Shown here piece after piece: positions 32,417 through 48,800 of a stretch of DNA of 64,000 bases; the first letter of the stretch is position 1; each line of letters begins with the position of its first letter. Where the stretch lies: the NCBI GenBank assembly GCA_000708835.1, contig DF237363.1, positions 6,748 through 70,747 of the forward strand, given 5' to 3'. The stretch comes from Klebsormidium nitens. Its lineage: Eukaryota > Streptophyta > Klebsormidiophyceae > Klebsormidiales > Klebsormidiaceae. The notes beneath the pieces are model-generated. The model saw only the letters and a list, made by a program, of their open reading frames with translations, was not told where the DNA came from and did not search any database. The translations under genes and the position numbers were made by a program.

Positions 32417-33515
32417 GCCCATGGCGGGGCATCAGTTTTGTATGGTAGCTTTTTAGAACATTCTTGCGTGAACCTAGTGAGCATTCTTGGTTCATCCTTG
32501 TAATAAGGAGGTTCCTGAGCAGACCGCCTTGCGAGTCTTGAGGACTTGAGATTGCTGCGGCCATCTAGAAGGTTTGTAAGAAGTTTTGGTTTAAAACCGC
32601 TTTAGATCTATTGGTCTAGTGAGTGAGTGTAAAACATATGAGTTGCGTTGATGGAGTTTTGTTGGCCAGAGAGTTGAGGGGCTCGTGCCCTTTCCGGACC
32701 AAAGTGAGTGTAGCCGAAGTCTTCAAGTGTTAGTCTGAATAGTCGAGGCGAAGGTTGGAAGAAGATCAGTTGCACATTTTTGAGGCCCGTGCAAGTCTCT
32801 AGAGTAGTGAGAACGTTGTGGGATCCTTTCGTACCGAGTCTAATCTTTCAATGTGACCATCGCTTTGATGGCGCTTAGCATTGTGACAACTCAAAGGCAG
32901 TACCCCCCATGTGCTGATCATTGGCAAGTGCTTACCAGCTCATGCACTGAAGAACGTTCTCTGACCTCCTGGTCAAATGAAATTCGAAAGCAAACAAAAC
33001 CCCGACAGCATTTCAGACACTGAGTCAAGCCCATAGTTGGTCATCCTTGATCAGCATGAGACAATGGATAAAAGATTTGGCATGTTACAAATGTTAGGCC
33101 ATTAAACAAGCATGGCGCCCATGATGCTGGACATGTGTCCCTTATAGGTCGCTGCAATATGACTAAATGAAGCCCAGTGGGTCCTCCCCTTGAATGTATT
33201 GTACATGCCATGGCGGCGTACTGCCTAATGATGCGTGACATGTGAATTTGGAAAAGTCACAGTGCGAATAGGATATACTTGCAGCTCTAGCTTATATCGT
33301 GCACAATCAGGTAAGTTATGCAAAGTTGGAATCATTAGGATCACATATTCGCACAAGCTATACCGAGAGAATCAGTAATAGGTGCACTGACGGTGCAAAT
33401 GATCTGGATTTCGATGGTACAGATTAGATAACATGATATCAATCAGCCCAATATTATCTGCACTTGGCCGGGAGCTATTGGGTGAACATGCAAGCAAAGG
33501 TCAGAGGAAGATGCG
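32417..33515. other. Intergenic between convergent genes
   Basis: 3' flank of the secreted-protein gene and of the deaminase gene, which converge here. I see no coding exon, repeat or RNA gene. Confidence 0.5.
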
Positions 33516-38926
<5,411 letters not shown>

Positions 38927-40814
38927 CTGTGCGAAGAAGAGACTTTGAGACGAGGCAACTTTGTCTGTGAGCTTTCCAGACAGCTGCACCAGAGAATCGA
39001 AAAGCTACCCCTTGGTAGAATGTTGGAATTGTTGTGACGCCCTGATGCACGATAAGGTGGCGCCAAGCAGGCCATCACAGATCGCACCCCGTGCGTTGCC
39101 CTAAAGAGACCTCTTTTTTCAAACTTGGCTATTGCTTAGAGGCGTCCACAATCCAATTTCATCAAGGTTACCATACTGATCTCCTGGACTCCTTAGGAGC
39201 ATAGACGACCAACGTCTTGCAGAAACCCTTGGTGGTAAAAAGCGCCACAGCATGGGGCTGACACCATGCTAAGCAGTGAACTTCTTCTACATGGGTAGAA
39301 ACATATGGCTTTTTAAATTACCTTCCAGACAGGATTCTCGTGGATCAACTTGTGCAATCGAGCTTCTTTGTAGTCCTATGAGCTGAATTCACAGCTTAGA
39401 AGTGCCTGGAAGCTTTGATAGCATGAAGCGCCCCCGCATGAATGGAACTTAGCAAATCACAGGGACTGACCGAGGTGTATACAGAAAGGAGTTGCTCTCA
39501 AATATTGCTTTTTGGGTTCCCTAACTCAGCATTCCTAGCTCAGATTATATTTATATGCGATCTTTTCTACAGGATCCATACGTACAACTTTTTGATTGAT
39601 GTGATAGTCCTTGTCTCAGAATGACACCTACAAATAGCAACCAAACAAAGGTTTTCTTCTCATCGCAGCCTGCTTTGAAACAGTGCCCTTGAAGAATCTG
39701 CCACCAGATTGCTGATCCACACAAACAGCTCGCATGATCAAAGGGCCATTACAGCACGACTGCATTCAAGTGCAGGGTTTCCAGGAGGTCTATGAAGAGC
39801 AAATGCAGAGATCAGCACATGTGGGCGACACTAATGATTTGGTCTGTCCCCCCAACAACCTCAGAACTTGCATTGGTGCAGATAATTCTTCGAGATTTAC
39901 CTTCATCACCCATCTGTTCCGCCACCTCCCTTCAGCCCCTTCTGCTCCAGCACAGGCCCTTCTACAGAGAAGTAATGCAGCCCTGTGCGGACGACTTTCA
40001 GCTTGAGCAGCTCTTGGCAGCGACGCGACGTTCTCAATGCCAAAACTCTTCACAGAAGGATTAGGTAATCAACTCATGACCCTTGATCCTAACATTGACA
40101 ATCACAGCACGGGCATGCAGCTCCTCTGATCTGCGGTATCCTGGTGCCAATCTGACCTGAAGCCGGAGCTAGAAGGAACCGCAGGGTGGGAGCCAGGTGG
40201 GTGCACACTGTGCACAGTGTGGGAGGGTGCCTAAAATTTGTATACCGGTACGGCGAAACTGCATGACACTCTTTCACCCCCCTCCTTGCAAGGCTTCCCA
40301 TAACATTCAATCGACGCGCGCGTTGAAACACCAGTGTCACTCAAGACCGGCGTCGGTTAAGGAGAAGAAAGACGAGAAGCTTGTTTGAGAGAGAATCGAA
40401 GTTGGAGCATCCGGTTTGCGTTTCAAGTTTGCCGCCGTGACCATTCGAATGAAACGCGCACTTGTGCCAATAAAGCTCCTGTGCCAGTGGGGGGGCGTTG
40501 GGAAAAGAACTTTTAGTTGCTTCCAGAACGAGCTAGCAAGGAAACATTCCACCAGTTGTCTTTGAATTGCATCGCCTTTCCATGGCCATGGCCGGCTCAG
40601 CATCATTGGTGTTGCAGTTGAGACGATAATTGTGCTGCGCCGATGCTAAACAAGCTGAATCGTGTTTGGTGGCGTCGAAGAAAGTGCTGCTGATTCTCCG
40701 GCTGTGTTGCCCCTCTAGTCCCCACCTTTTTGGGGCATTGCTAATTTCAAATTGCAGCATTTCTGCGGTGATTTTTAGGTGAGATTAGAGAAGTCCTTGT
40801 TCTGCAGCCTTGAG
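38927..40814. other. Intergenic, divergent promoter region
   Basis: Lies between the minus-strand deaminase gene and the plus-strand WSS1 gene, so it should hold both promoters. No exon, repeat or RNA gene recognised. Bases 40,200-40,225 contain CTGTGCACAGTG, a short palindrome. Confidence 0.4.
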
Positions 40815-43800
40815 ATGGGGTCAGCAAACGTTGCGGACCTTGACAAGGTATGGGAGATCAAGGTGTTGAAGAAAGAGAGAGCGGAGGAGGCTCGCAAGAT
40901 GCTCGAAGCGGTGGCCAAGCAGGTGCAGCCAATCATGAGGAAAAGGAAGTGGAAAGTTAGAATGCTTTCAGAGTTCAGGTGTGTGTCGCCATTCGCTCTC
41001 TGCTGTCTGCTTCCTGACTTACATGTACATCCCAGTTTAAGGTTTTTCTTGTTCACAGTTGTTGAAATGTTTACAGTTGTTGAAGTTGTTGGGAAATTGC
41101 TAAGTGGAAAGGTTGGCACTTCCGTGCTCTGCATCTAGGATCCCTGTTGCATCCGTCATCTATCATCAAACTGATCAGTCCTCCTAGCTCAGTAACTTGG
41201 GGGCAAACTGGGGTGGTTCGTGCATGCTCTTCTCTAGGGCTAGAGGTGGTGGAGCATCTGACCCTGCAACACTGTAGTGAACTGGCTTTCAAAAGTCCGG
41301 AAAGATTACACTATGCAGAAACGCATGGGTTGTGCTGCAGCGGAGTGCGCACTCCTGTCAAATCCGCCTGATTGGCTCATTACACAGACCCCAATATCCT
41401 GCAGCTTCTAATACTGGCGTGATTGAGTGACCCTTTCCTCTTAGAAGAGAGTTAAAAACTGTCTTGACCTTATTCGTTGAGCTGAGTGATTGATTGTCTG
41501 AAACGGTGAACGGGCTGCGAGACTGAGTAAACGCATGAGTGGCCCCTTGAGTTTGTCACTGAGTCAGTGAGTGAGCCACCCTGAAGTTCCTCAGGCACGC
41601 AGAATTCATATATGTCAGATTATCAGAGCTTTGTAGTAATTGATCGTGACTCCCCTGCAGTCCCACCAACCCCGCCCTCCTGGGGCTGAACGTCAACCGC
41701 GGCCAGGAAGTGAAGATCCGGCTGCGTCCCCACAAGCGCGACTCCGAGTTCTACCCTTGGGAACACGTGTTGGGAACCATGTTGCATGAACTCACGCATA
41801 ACGAGGTCGGCCCTCACAACGCAAACTTCTACAAGTTGCTGGATGAGATTACGAAGGAGTGCGAGGATCTGATGGCCAAGGGGATATCGGGGTCGGGACA
41901 AGGGTTCGATGCGCGGGGGGTGCGGCTGGGAGGCGTGACGCACAACCCGCCACCGACGAACCTGCGCTCGGTTGCGGCGAGGGCAGCGGAGAAGCGGCTC
42001 AAGGCGACGCAGGTTGGTTGATGTCTCTGTGGGTTGTTTTTGCTGGAGGGGTTTTCTGCACGCCATTCCAATCCGTAAACGCCAAACAAATAGACTGTGC
42101 TATCCCTGCGATTCAAAAGCATTCCTTCGCTGAACTGCGAGTGGCTTCTGAAACGGTTGCTGCAAATCATCTTCCGAAGAGGAGAATGGCTTAGAGCGGT
42201 AAAGTCGACGGAGTTGATATGGTGTATCGTTTTTCTTATGAGTTTGGAAGCTTGTCTCAGGAGAATTCATGCCTGGCTGGTGGTTCCCGTTGATATCGTG
42301 AAAGTCGAAGTTTTGTTGTGAAGCTGCCATTTATTGTATAATCCCTCCCTTATTACAGGTTTTTTCCACCCGTTGGGTTATATCGTGTAGACACACGTGT
42401 AGACGCACAGGAAGAGCTGTTTCGACGATGACAATCCCGTTATCCAGATCCGGCCAACGTACGGGGCCTTGCTCTTGATCCGACCACAGACTTTGCTAAC
42501 ACATATCCTTGACATTTACCCCCCCCCAGAAATAGCAGATGGACTTCCAGCGTCAGACCACGAGAAATCCTGGCTTTCAGAGAACTAGTGCTTTCAAAAC
42601 ACGGCTCAAAAGGTTCCGAAGATGTCTCTCTCAAAGAAGCCAAGAGTTGGTTTTGAGGATTTCCAACTTTTTTCAAGATTATGGACATGTCGTGTTTACA
42701 GGTGATGCCAAGCGGACCCCGCAAGCTGGGCGGCGACCGTGGCCTGATGCGCGACCTTCCTCCGGGCGTAGCTGCCGCAATGGCCGCCGAGCGCCGCGCC
42801 GCTGACGACAAGTGGTGCGCAGGAGCTGCCACCGCGCAGAACGAGTCGGACGAGGCAGGGGTCCGGGCGACGCAAGAGGCGGAGCGGGGAGGAGGGAGTG
42901 CTGGCGAGACGAGTGGCTCGGGCGGGGGCGATGCTCAGCAAAGAAGAGGGGTGATGTCTGCAGTGAACGGCAATGTGAATGGTGCTAGTGGGGCGAGTAC
43001 GAGCGGGTCGGGAAGGGTGGGACTGGGCGGTTTGGAACGGGGGAATGGTTTGGGCGGGGCTCGACAAGCATCACGACCAGGGGAGATGGCGAGAAAGGAC
43101 GTTGGTATTGACGGGAAGACGGAAAGAGTGGGGGCCGTGCAACGTGCGGGCAAAGAGGTGGAGAACGGGGGAGGAGGAGTGGCGGAAGCGTTGGCAGCGG
43201 CGGCGGAAAGGAGGAAGCGGAAGCAGGCGGGCGAAGACTGGGAGGCGGGACGTGGCTGGGCCTGCTCGGTTTGCACGCTTGAAAACAACGTGAGTCCGAT
43301 GTTTCGCCGTTGCTGTTTGTCGTCGTCTTTGAATTGCCTCTTCTTTTTTTGCCCTATCTTGCTTCACATTCCGGCAGGACGTTGATTTGCGACTGCATTC
43401 TGCACGACTCGAAAGCTTGTTCTGATCGTCCTGGACTTTCTGATTCTTTGAAGGGCGTCGATGATGGTGTGATCAAAGTCGATCCTTGTGATGGGGCTTT
43501 TCGCTTGCTGATTTGGCGCTTGGTCGCTTCCGCTGCATTTGTGAACCAGCCAATATGCATCTAATTCGATATCGGGCAGACTTGGTGTGGTTGGGAGATG
43601 CAAAACATCTATTTTGCTTGGTCCTGATAAGCGCATTATTTCGGTTGAGAAAGAGTGGTTCCAAGCCTTGGCTTTCCCGAGACAGTACTCCTCCGTTCGT
43701 TTTGGGCCATTTTCGATGCTTTGATCTTCCCATTTTACCTTTGATTTGAAGCGGAGCCTGGCAAATCTTGCCGATAGTTTTCGTTCCCGTCTCTCTGTTC

Positions 43801-44389
43801 CAGAGGTGCAAAAAAATGTGCCGTGTGGACAATGGCTCAGAGCTTATTCGTTGCCATGCACGAAACTTTTTGACAAACTACAACGGCTCGTAAGACAACG
43901 ACGAGCGCTTTCCTGTGCCTGCAGTCGTTGGCCCTTCAATGTGGTGCGTGCGGAGCCCTCCGAAGCGCTGCGGCCAGTTCCCCGACTTTGGATACCTTCT
44001 GGCACTGCCAAGCTTGCACGTTGCAGAATCCCGCCGGCGCAACCACTTGCAGCGCATGCGGCGCTCAGCGGGACGTAGTTGGCGGAACGGAAGAAGACGC
44101 GGACACAGTGATGCTACCAGCGGATGGGTTGGACGGCCCAGCTTCGACCAGCAGGAAAGGAAAAGAGAGCGTCACGGATGGGGGATCAGTACAAATGGAT
44201 CAAGGGCGAGTGGTCCAAGGTGTGATTGATTTAGAAGGCGCCGGGCCCGGAAGTCAGCAGCAGAAGGGATGGGCGTGCAAGTTTTGCACTTTGATGAACG
44301 AGCCGCGTTCGTCCAAGTGCGCAGCTTGCGAAGAGTGGCGGTACTCCTTTGGAGCACCCCTGACGCATAGACCAGTTACTGAGACCTGA
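40815..44389 (+). CDS. WSS1: WSS1-like DNA-dependent metalloprotease with three RanBP2 zinc fingers
   Basis: Four exons, 40815-40978, 41661-42012, 42702-43289 and 43925-44389. They total 1,569 bases, a whole number of codons, for 522 residues. The WLM domain spans exons 1-3: KVLKKERAEEARKMLEAVA at the start, NRGQEVKIRLRP, then MLHELTHNEVGPHN, the HExxH(x6)H zinc site. RKLGGDRGLM and AAAMAAERRAADDKWC are the usual C-terminal end of the WLM domain in plant homologues. A Gly/Ser-rich linker follows. Three RanBP2 fingers come next: one split by intron 3 (WACSVCTLENN joined to SLALQCGACGA), one at WHCQACTLQNPAGATTCSAC and one near the C-terminus (WACKFCTLMNEPRSSKCAAC). WSS1/SPRTN proteases cleave DNA-protein crosslinks in the nucleus, and the fingers are expected to bind ubiquitin/SUMO-related or nucleic-acid partners. 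Confidence 0.92.
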
Positions 44390-45888
44390 ACGCCATGTCA
44401 TAAGGTTGCCGGTTTAGTGAAGAGATACGAGACAGGTAACTTGTGTACTTTGAGAAGGCTATGAGGCTCACAATCAACGGGCGTTTCTACCTAGTCTGGA
44501 TACGAACCAAGTAGGACTGGAACCTGTTTATACATACTAACGACTTGCAAACATTGTATCACGATACTCATACACGCTGTGCAGCCTACGGTCTAATTTC
44601 TATATCAACTTGAAATACATTCCCGGTCGAGATTTCAAACAGCATGACTGTCCGATTTGGTACGTCTCTCCATGGCACAGCGTTTCGTTGGAATGAAGGC
44701 GATATGTATGAAATCGATCTGTCATCAGTGCTAGCTAGACAAATATGAGGCATGATTAAGCTGGCACGTGCATATACGTATGTACAGGGGCCCCGGGGCG
44801 CGCGCGTGCGGCTGACGGCCCTCAACAAGTTCAGACGGTGGTCACGTTAAATTGTCGAGAAGAGCATGTACGGTACATGCAAGCATGGAATTTCTCACCC
44901 TCGTCACTTGCACCATGGCATGCATTGTGGATCCGAATCTGAGGGGATTATGGATTGTCAAGCGAATTCGCTTGACAATCCATAATCCACTTAACTTAAG
45001 TCAATGGTTGGCTAGAACGCCATTGAAAGCTTGCTCTGCGGGTAAAATACAAAAAATGCTTCAAAAAAGCTCGTATTTAAAAGACTCTCGGAGAATCGTT
45101 AATCTTCTGCACGTAAAAGGAGCTCGTATTGGCAATATTTTACATTAAGAAAAGCAGCCATACGCTGCTTACTATACATGTCGTTCTTGAAGGGTTAAAG
45201 CGCAGCTCGCATCAGATTGTCTTACAAACCTGCTACTGAAGCAACACAATGAGCCGCTTACTTCAAATGCTTATCAGGTTAGCACGTCCTATTTCAAGCA
45301 TACCAATGCCCGGAGGACCCGTGGCTCCAACGTCTGGAGAGCACCTCGGAGCTTCCTTCCCCCGAGATTGGTCTATGGCTAGACGACTTGGTCACTTGGA
45401 GTCCTTTGTTGGAGGACGCCGCGCCTGGTAGAAAAGAAACGTCGCCTTAATGGACGGACTCGAAATGAGATCGTCAGCCCAGATTTGTAGGTGTCTTTGA
45501 ACTGCAGTTGAATTTGCGTACTCTATTAGCAACTTCTTTTCTTTCAAGCGGGCCTTGGAGCACGCGAAAGACGGGAATGTCAATCAGACGGATGCACAAT
45601 GTTTTCCGAAATGTTTGAGCTTCACATCTTCCTCTTGATCTTAGTCAGCAGACGCCCCCGACCCTTTAAACTAAACAATTCTGACCTGCTTCCACAATAA
45701 GCACTCTAGCCAGTCAGCTTACAGTTGGCTAACTAAGAGCCAGCTTGGCTCCCCAATCTTGCCACTTGACCGATATATACCTGTCCTTAAGTCAGATCCA
45801 GGTCCCCGGAGTTCTTAGGGTACAAAGTATGCTTTTGCAGCAGCACAACCAACTGCAAAGGCTTAGGATACCACAGAACTTGCTCAAG
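44390..45888. other. Intergenic with a perfect palindrome
   Basis: 3' flank between the convergent WSS1 and channel genes. No exon is recognised. The notable item is a perfect palindrome at 44945-44988, annotated separately. Confidence 0.5.
44945..44988. repeat. Perfect 44-bp palindrome
   Basis: Both arms of 22 bases match exactly with no loop: GGATTATGGATTGTCAAGCG on the left arm continues to the central GAATTC at 44964-44969, and the right arm mirrors it to end at ATAATCC. The flanking base on each side breaks the symmetry. It could extrude a cruciform or form a hairpin in RNA, but a join artefact at the central EcoRI-type site is also possible. Confidence 0.95.
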
Positions 45889-48800
45889 TCACTTACCCGC
45901 ACTCTCCGCGCCCCCGTCCTTCCCCTCGGCCAGCCGCTGCACGATCTCGCTCAGCCCGCGCAGCTTCTCCTCCAGCCCATCTAGTTGCTTCAGCACCTGC
46001 TCCTTCTCCCGCTTCTTCGACCTGCTCCGCTGCAAACTAGGTCGGGGGGCTTCCCCCGGGCGCTTCCTCAGGGTCATGTCACGTGGCACCAGGACGTGCA
46101 GCCACGCGGGGAACCACTCCGGGTTGCACCGCTCGGCGGTCGACATATTGGTTTCGATGAGGAAGAGCATCTGGGCGCGGCCTCGGAGAAAGTGAACCTC
46201 CGCTTGCTTGCGCATCTTTTCGAACGTGCGGCTGATGATAGCGATGAGCACCGTCAGCATGATGATGGCCACGACTGCACGAGAAGAGGGGAGAGACGTC
46301 AGCATGACGTTAGCCACGACTGCACGAGCAGAGTGGAGCGACGGGGTCCAGAAGTTGCAAACGGGATTCCGAAAAGAGGGCCTACGGGTTCGCTTGCGAA
46401 CGGGTCGAACGCGGCGAGATTGGACACACAGTGCCGTCGGAACGATGATAACCACCCCTGCGGGTTTGACTGGGCGAGAGACGTAAAAACAGACCTTGAC
46501 ACAAAGCTGCGTGCGCACTGGAAATAAGTAGAGAGGGAACGGAACAATGGAACAGCTTTTACAGGGCAAGGCTACCAACAGGGCCTCATACGTCAGGCGT
46601 GCGGCAAACATGGCACGGAGAGGTACGGCAAGCAAGAGTACAAGCCCTAAACTCACTAACGATGGACGACGGTCCACCAAAAGAACGGATAGCCAAACTT
46701 CGGCAACATGAAGACAGCAACGCCGGTTAGATTTACGGCAGGCCGACGGCAGACACGGTGGCAGGAACGGCGGCAAAACACGAAACCAAACTGGCAGAAT
46801 GGGATTGAGGCAGCATCAATTGTGACCGGAAGGCCGGAACGAGAGCGGAACAGCGGGATTAGAGCGGAACGCCGGAGCCGGACCGGGCCTTACTGAGCAT
46901 GAAGACGAGGAAGAGCGCGGTGGATGCCCAGCGGATTGTCTGCGGCTTTGCGTTGATGAAGGGGCACATGTCGACCTGGCCGAACATGGACTGGAACAGG
47001 AACACCGCGCTGCGGGGCCAGCTCGAGAACGGGTCGTACGACACGCCGCAGCGCTCTTGCACGCGCGTCGAGAGCCCGTCCGCATAGAGAAGCGTGTACG
47101 CGAGCGAGAAGGAGAGGAGAACTAGAAGGAGGACTACGAGGAAGGCTTTTATGTCGGCGACCACTTCGAGGAGCAGTGAAACGAGCGGACCGAACATGGA
47201 GAATGAAGTAAAGATCCAGAGGCCGCGCATGCAGATGAGGAGCGCGGACGCGGCGGAGACGATGTTGGTTGCGGAAACTAGGTTGGGGGGCACGGCGCCG
47301 AGGCCGCCCGCGCCGCGGTATGAGATTTGCGCCCAGATGAGGCCGACGGTGGCGGTGGTCATGAAGTTGTTGAGGAACCACACGAGCGCAATTGTGCGCG
47401 GCTGGCCCTGCTTGGAGAACCAGGTGCGGCGGTACCTGGAGGAAGGAAGAAGAAAGAGCAGGGTTCTAGACTGAGATCTAGGCCGGTGATTTCTGAGTTA
47501 CAATCAGGCAGACATGTGCATTCTGGTCTTGCTTGGAGAACCAGGTGCGGCGATACCTGGGGGAGGGAGGAAGAGAGAGCCGGGTTCTAACTCAAGATCT
47601 GGCGGTTCTTTCTGGTTTACAATCTGGGCAGACATGTGTGCTGGCCCTGCTTGGAGAACCAGGTGCGGCGGTCCCTGGGAGAAGGTGAAAGAGAAAGAGC
47701 CCAGTTCTAGACTGCGACCTGGGCTGGTTCTTTCTGATTTACAATATGGGCAGACGTGTGTTGTTTTGGTCCTGTTTGAAGGACCAAGTGCGCGGTACTT
47801 GAGGGAAGGAGGGAGAGAGAGCGGGTTCTAGACTGGAAACTGGGCCGGTGGTTCCTGAGGTACAAACTAGGCAGACATGTGTGCTGGCCCTGCTTTGTGA
47901 GGCAGATGCGGGGTATTGGAGGAAGAGAGAGCCGACTTTTTAATGTCGCGACACTTAGGAATAGTAAGCTCAAGGAATAGTGAGCTCAACCAAACACTAA
48001 AACCCTAACCCATTGAATCTACCCGCTCCGCACCCGTACCCACCCTAAACCCCCAAACTAACCCTACCCGTCCCAGGCCGGTGATCTTACTATTCCTTGA
48101 GCTTACTATTCCTGAAGTGCTACGGTATGACTTTTAAGACCTGGGCTGAGATGTGTGGTGGCCCAGCATTGACAACCAGGTGCAACAGGATATTGGGGGA
48201 AACAATACGGAACAACCTATCCTACTCAGACGTGAAAGAACTAGACACGATACATGGAAAGACACGGACGAACTCTGCATCGAAATTGATTACCAGAGGG
48301 CTGATGAATTGATCTGTCTTCCAATCATGGATGTGATCGATAGGGAACGCAAGGGCATTGCTCACATAGAGCAAGAGGACAGGAAAAAAGAAGCAGATAA
48401 ACAAATTTTGGTCATCTTCTATCAAAACCAGAGATGGAACACCGACTCCAATGACAGAAAAAAGGGGGTTAATGAGTCAGCAGCGACAATCAAGAACAAA
48501 CAGTATGCAAGGTATGTCCTTCAAGATAAGGAGGATTTGGAACAGGAGCAGAGAAAGGATCTCACTTGATGAGGATCCCCAGGTGAAACACCACGAGCGT
48601 CGCGCCCGAGACATACGTCGCGCGCCCGGCGGCAGAATCCGTGCCCATGTTGGGCGACGATGTCGGAACCAGGACCACGATCAGAAACAGCAGCAGGTAG
48701 ATCGTGTAGAGGACGACGGTCTTGGTAACAATCCAACGGCCGTAGGCGTTCCACTTGTGGTTCAGCAGCGCGCGCATGATGGCCGTCGTGAACACGTCGC

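Noticed and set aside
45249-45431. 60-codon frame near the channel 3' end
   Set aside because: Too short, with no features and no splice link to either neighbour.
47995-48060. Interstitial telomere
   Set aside because: Only two or three imperfect CCCTAA-type words occur, within a short inverted-repeat element; this is not a telomere tract.
48097-48569. Plus-strand frames in the channel intron
   Set aside because: They overlap the inverted-repeat insert and duplicated acceptors of the minus-strand gene and have no recognisable domain.
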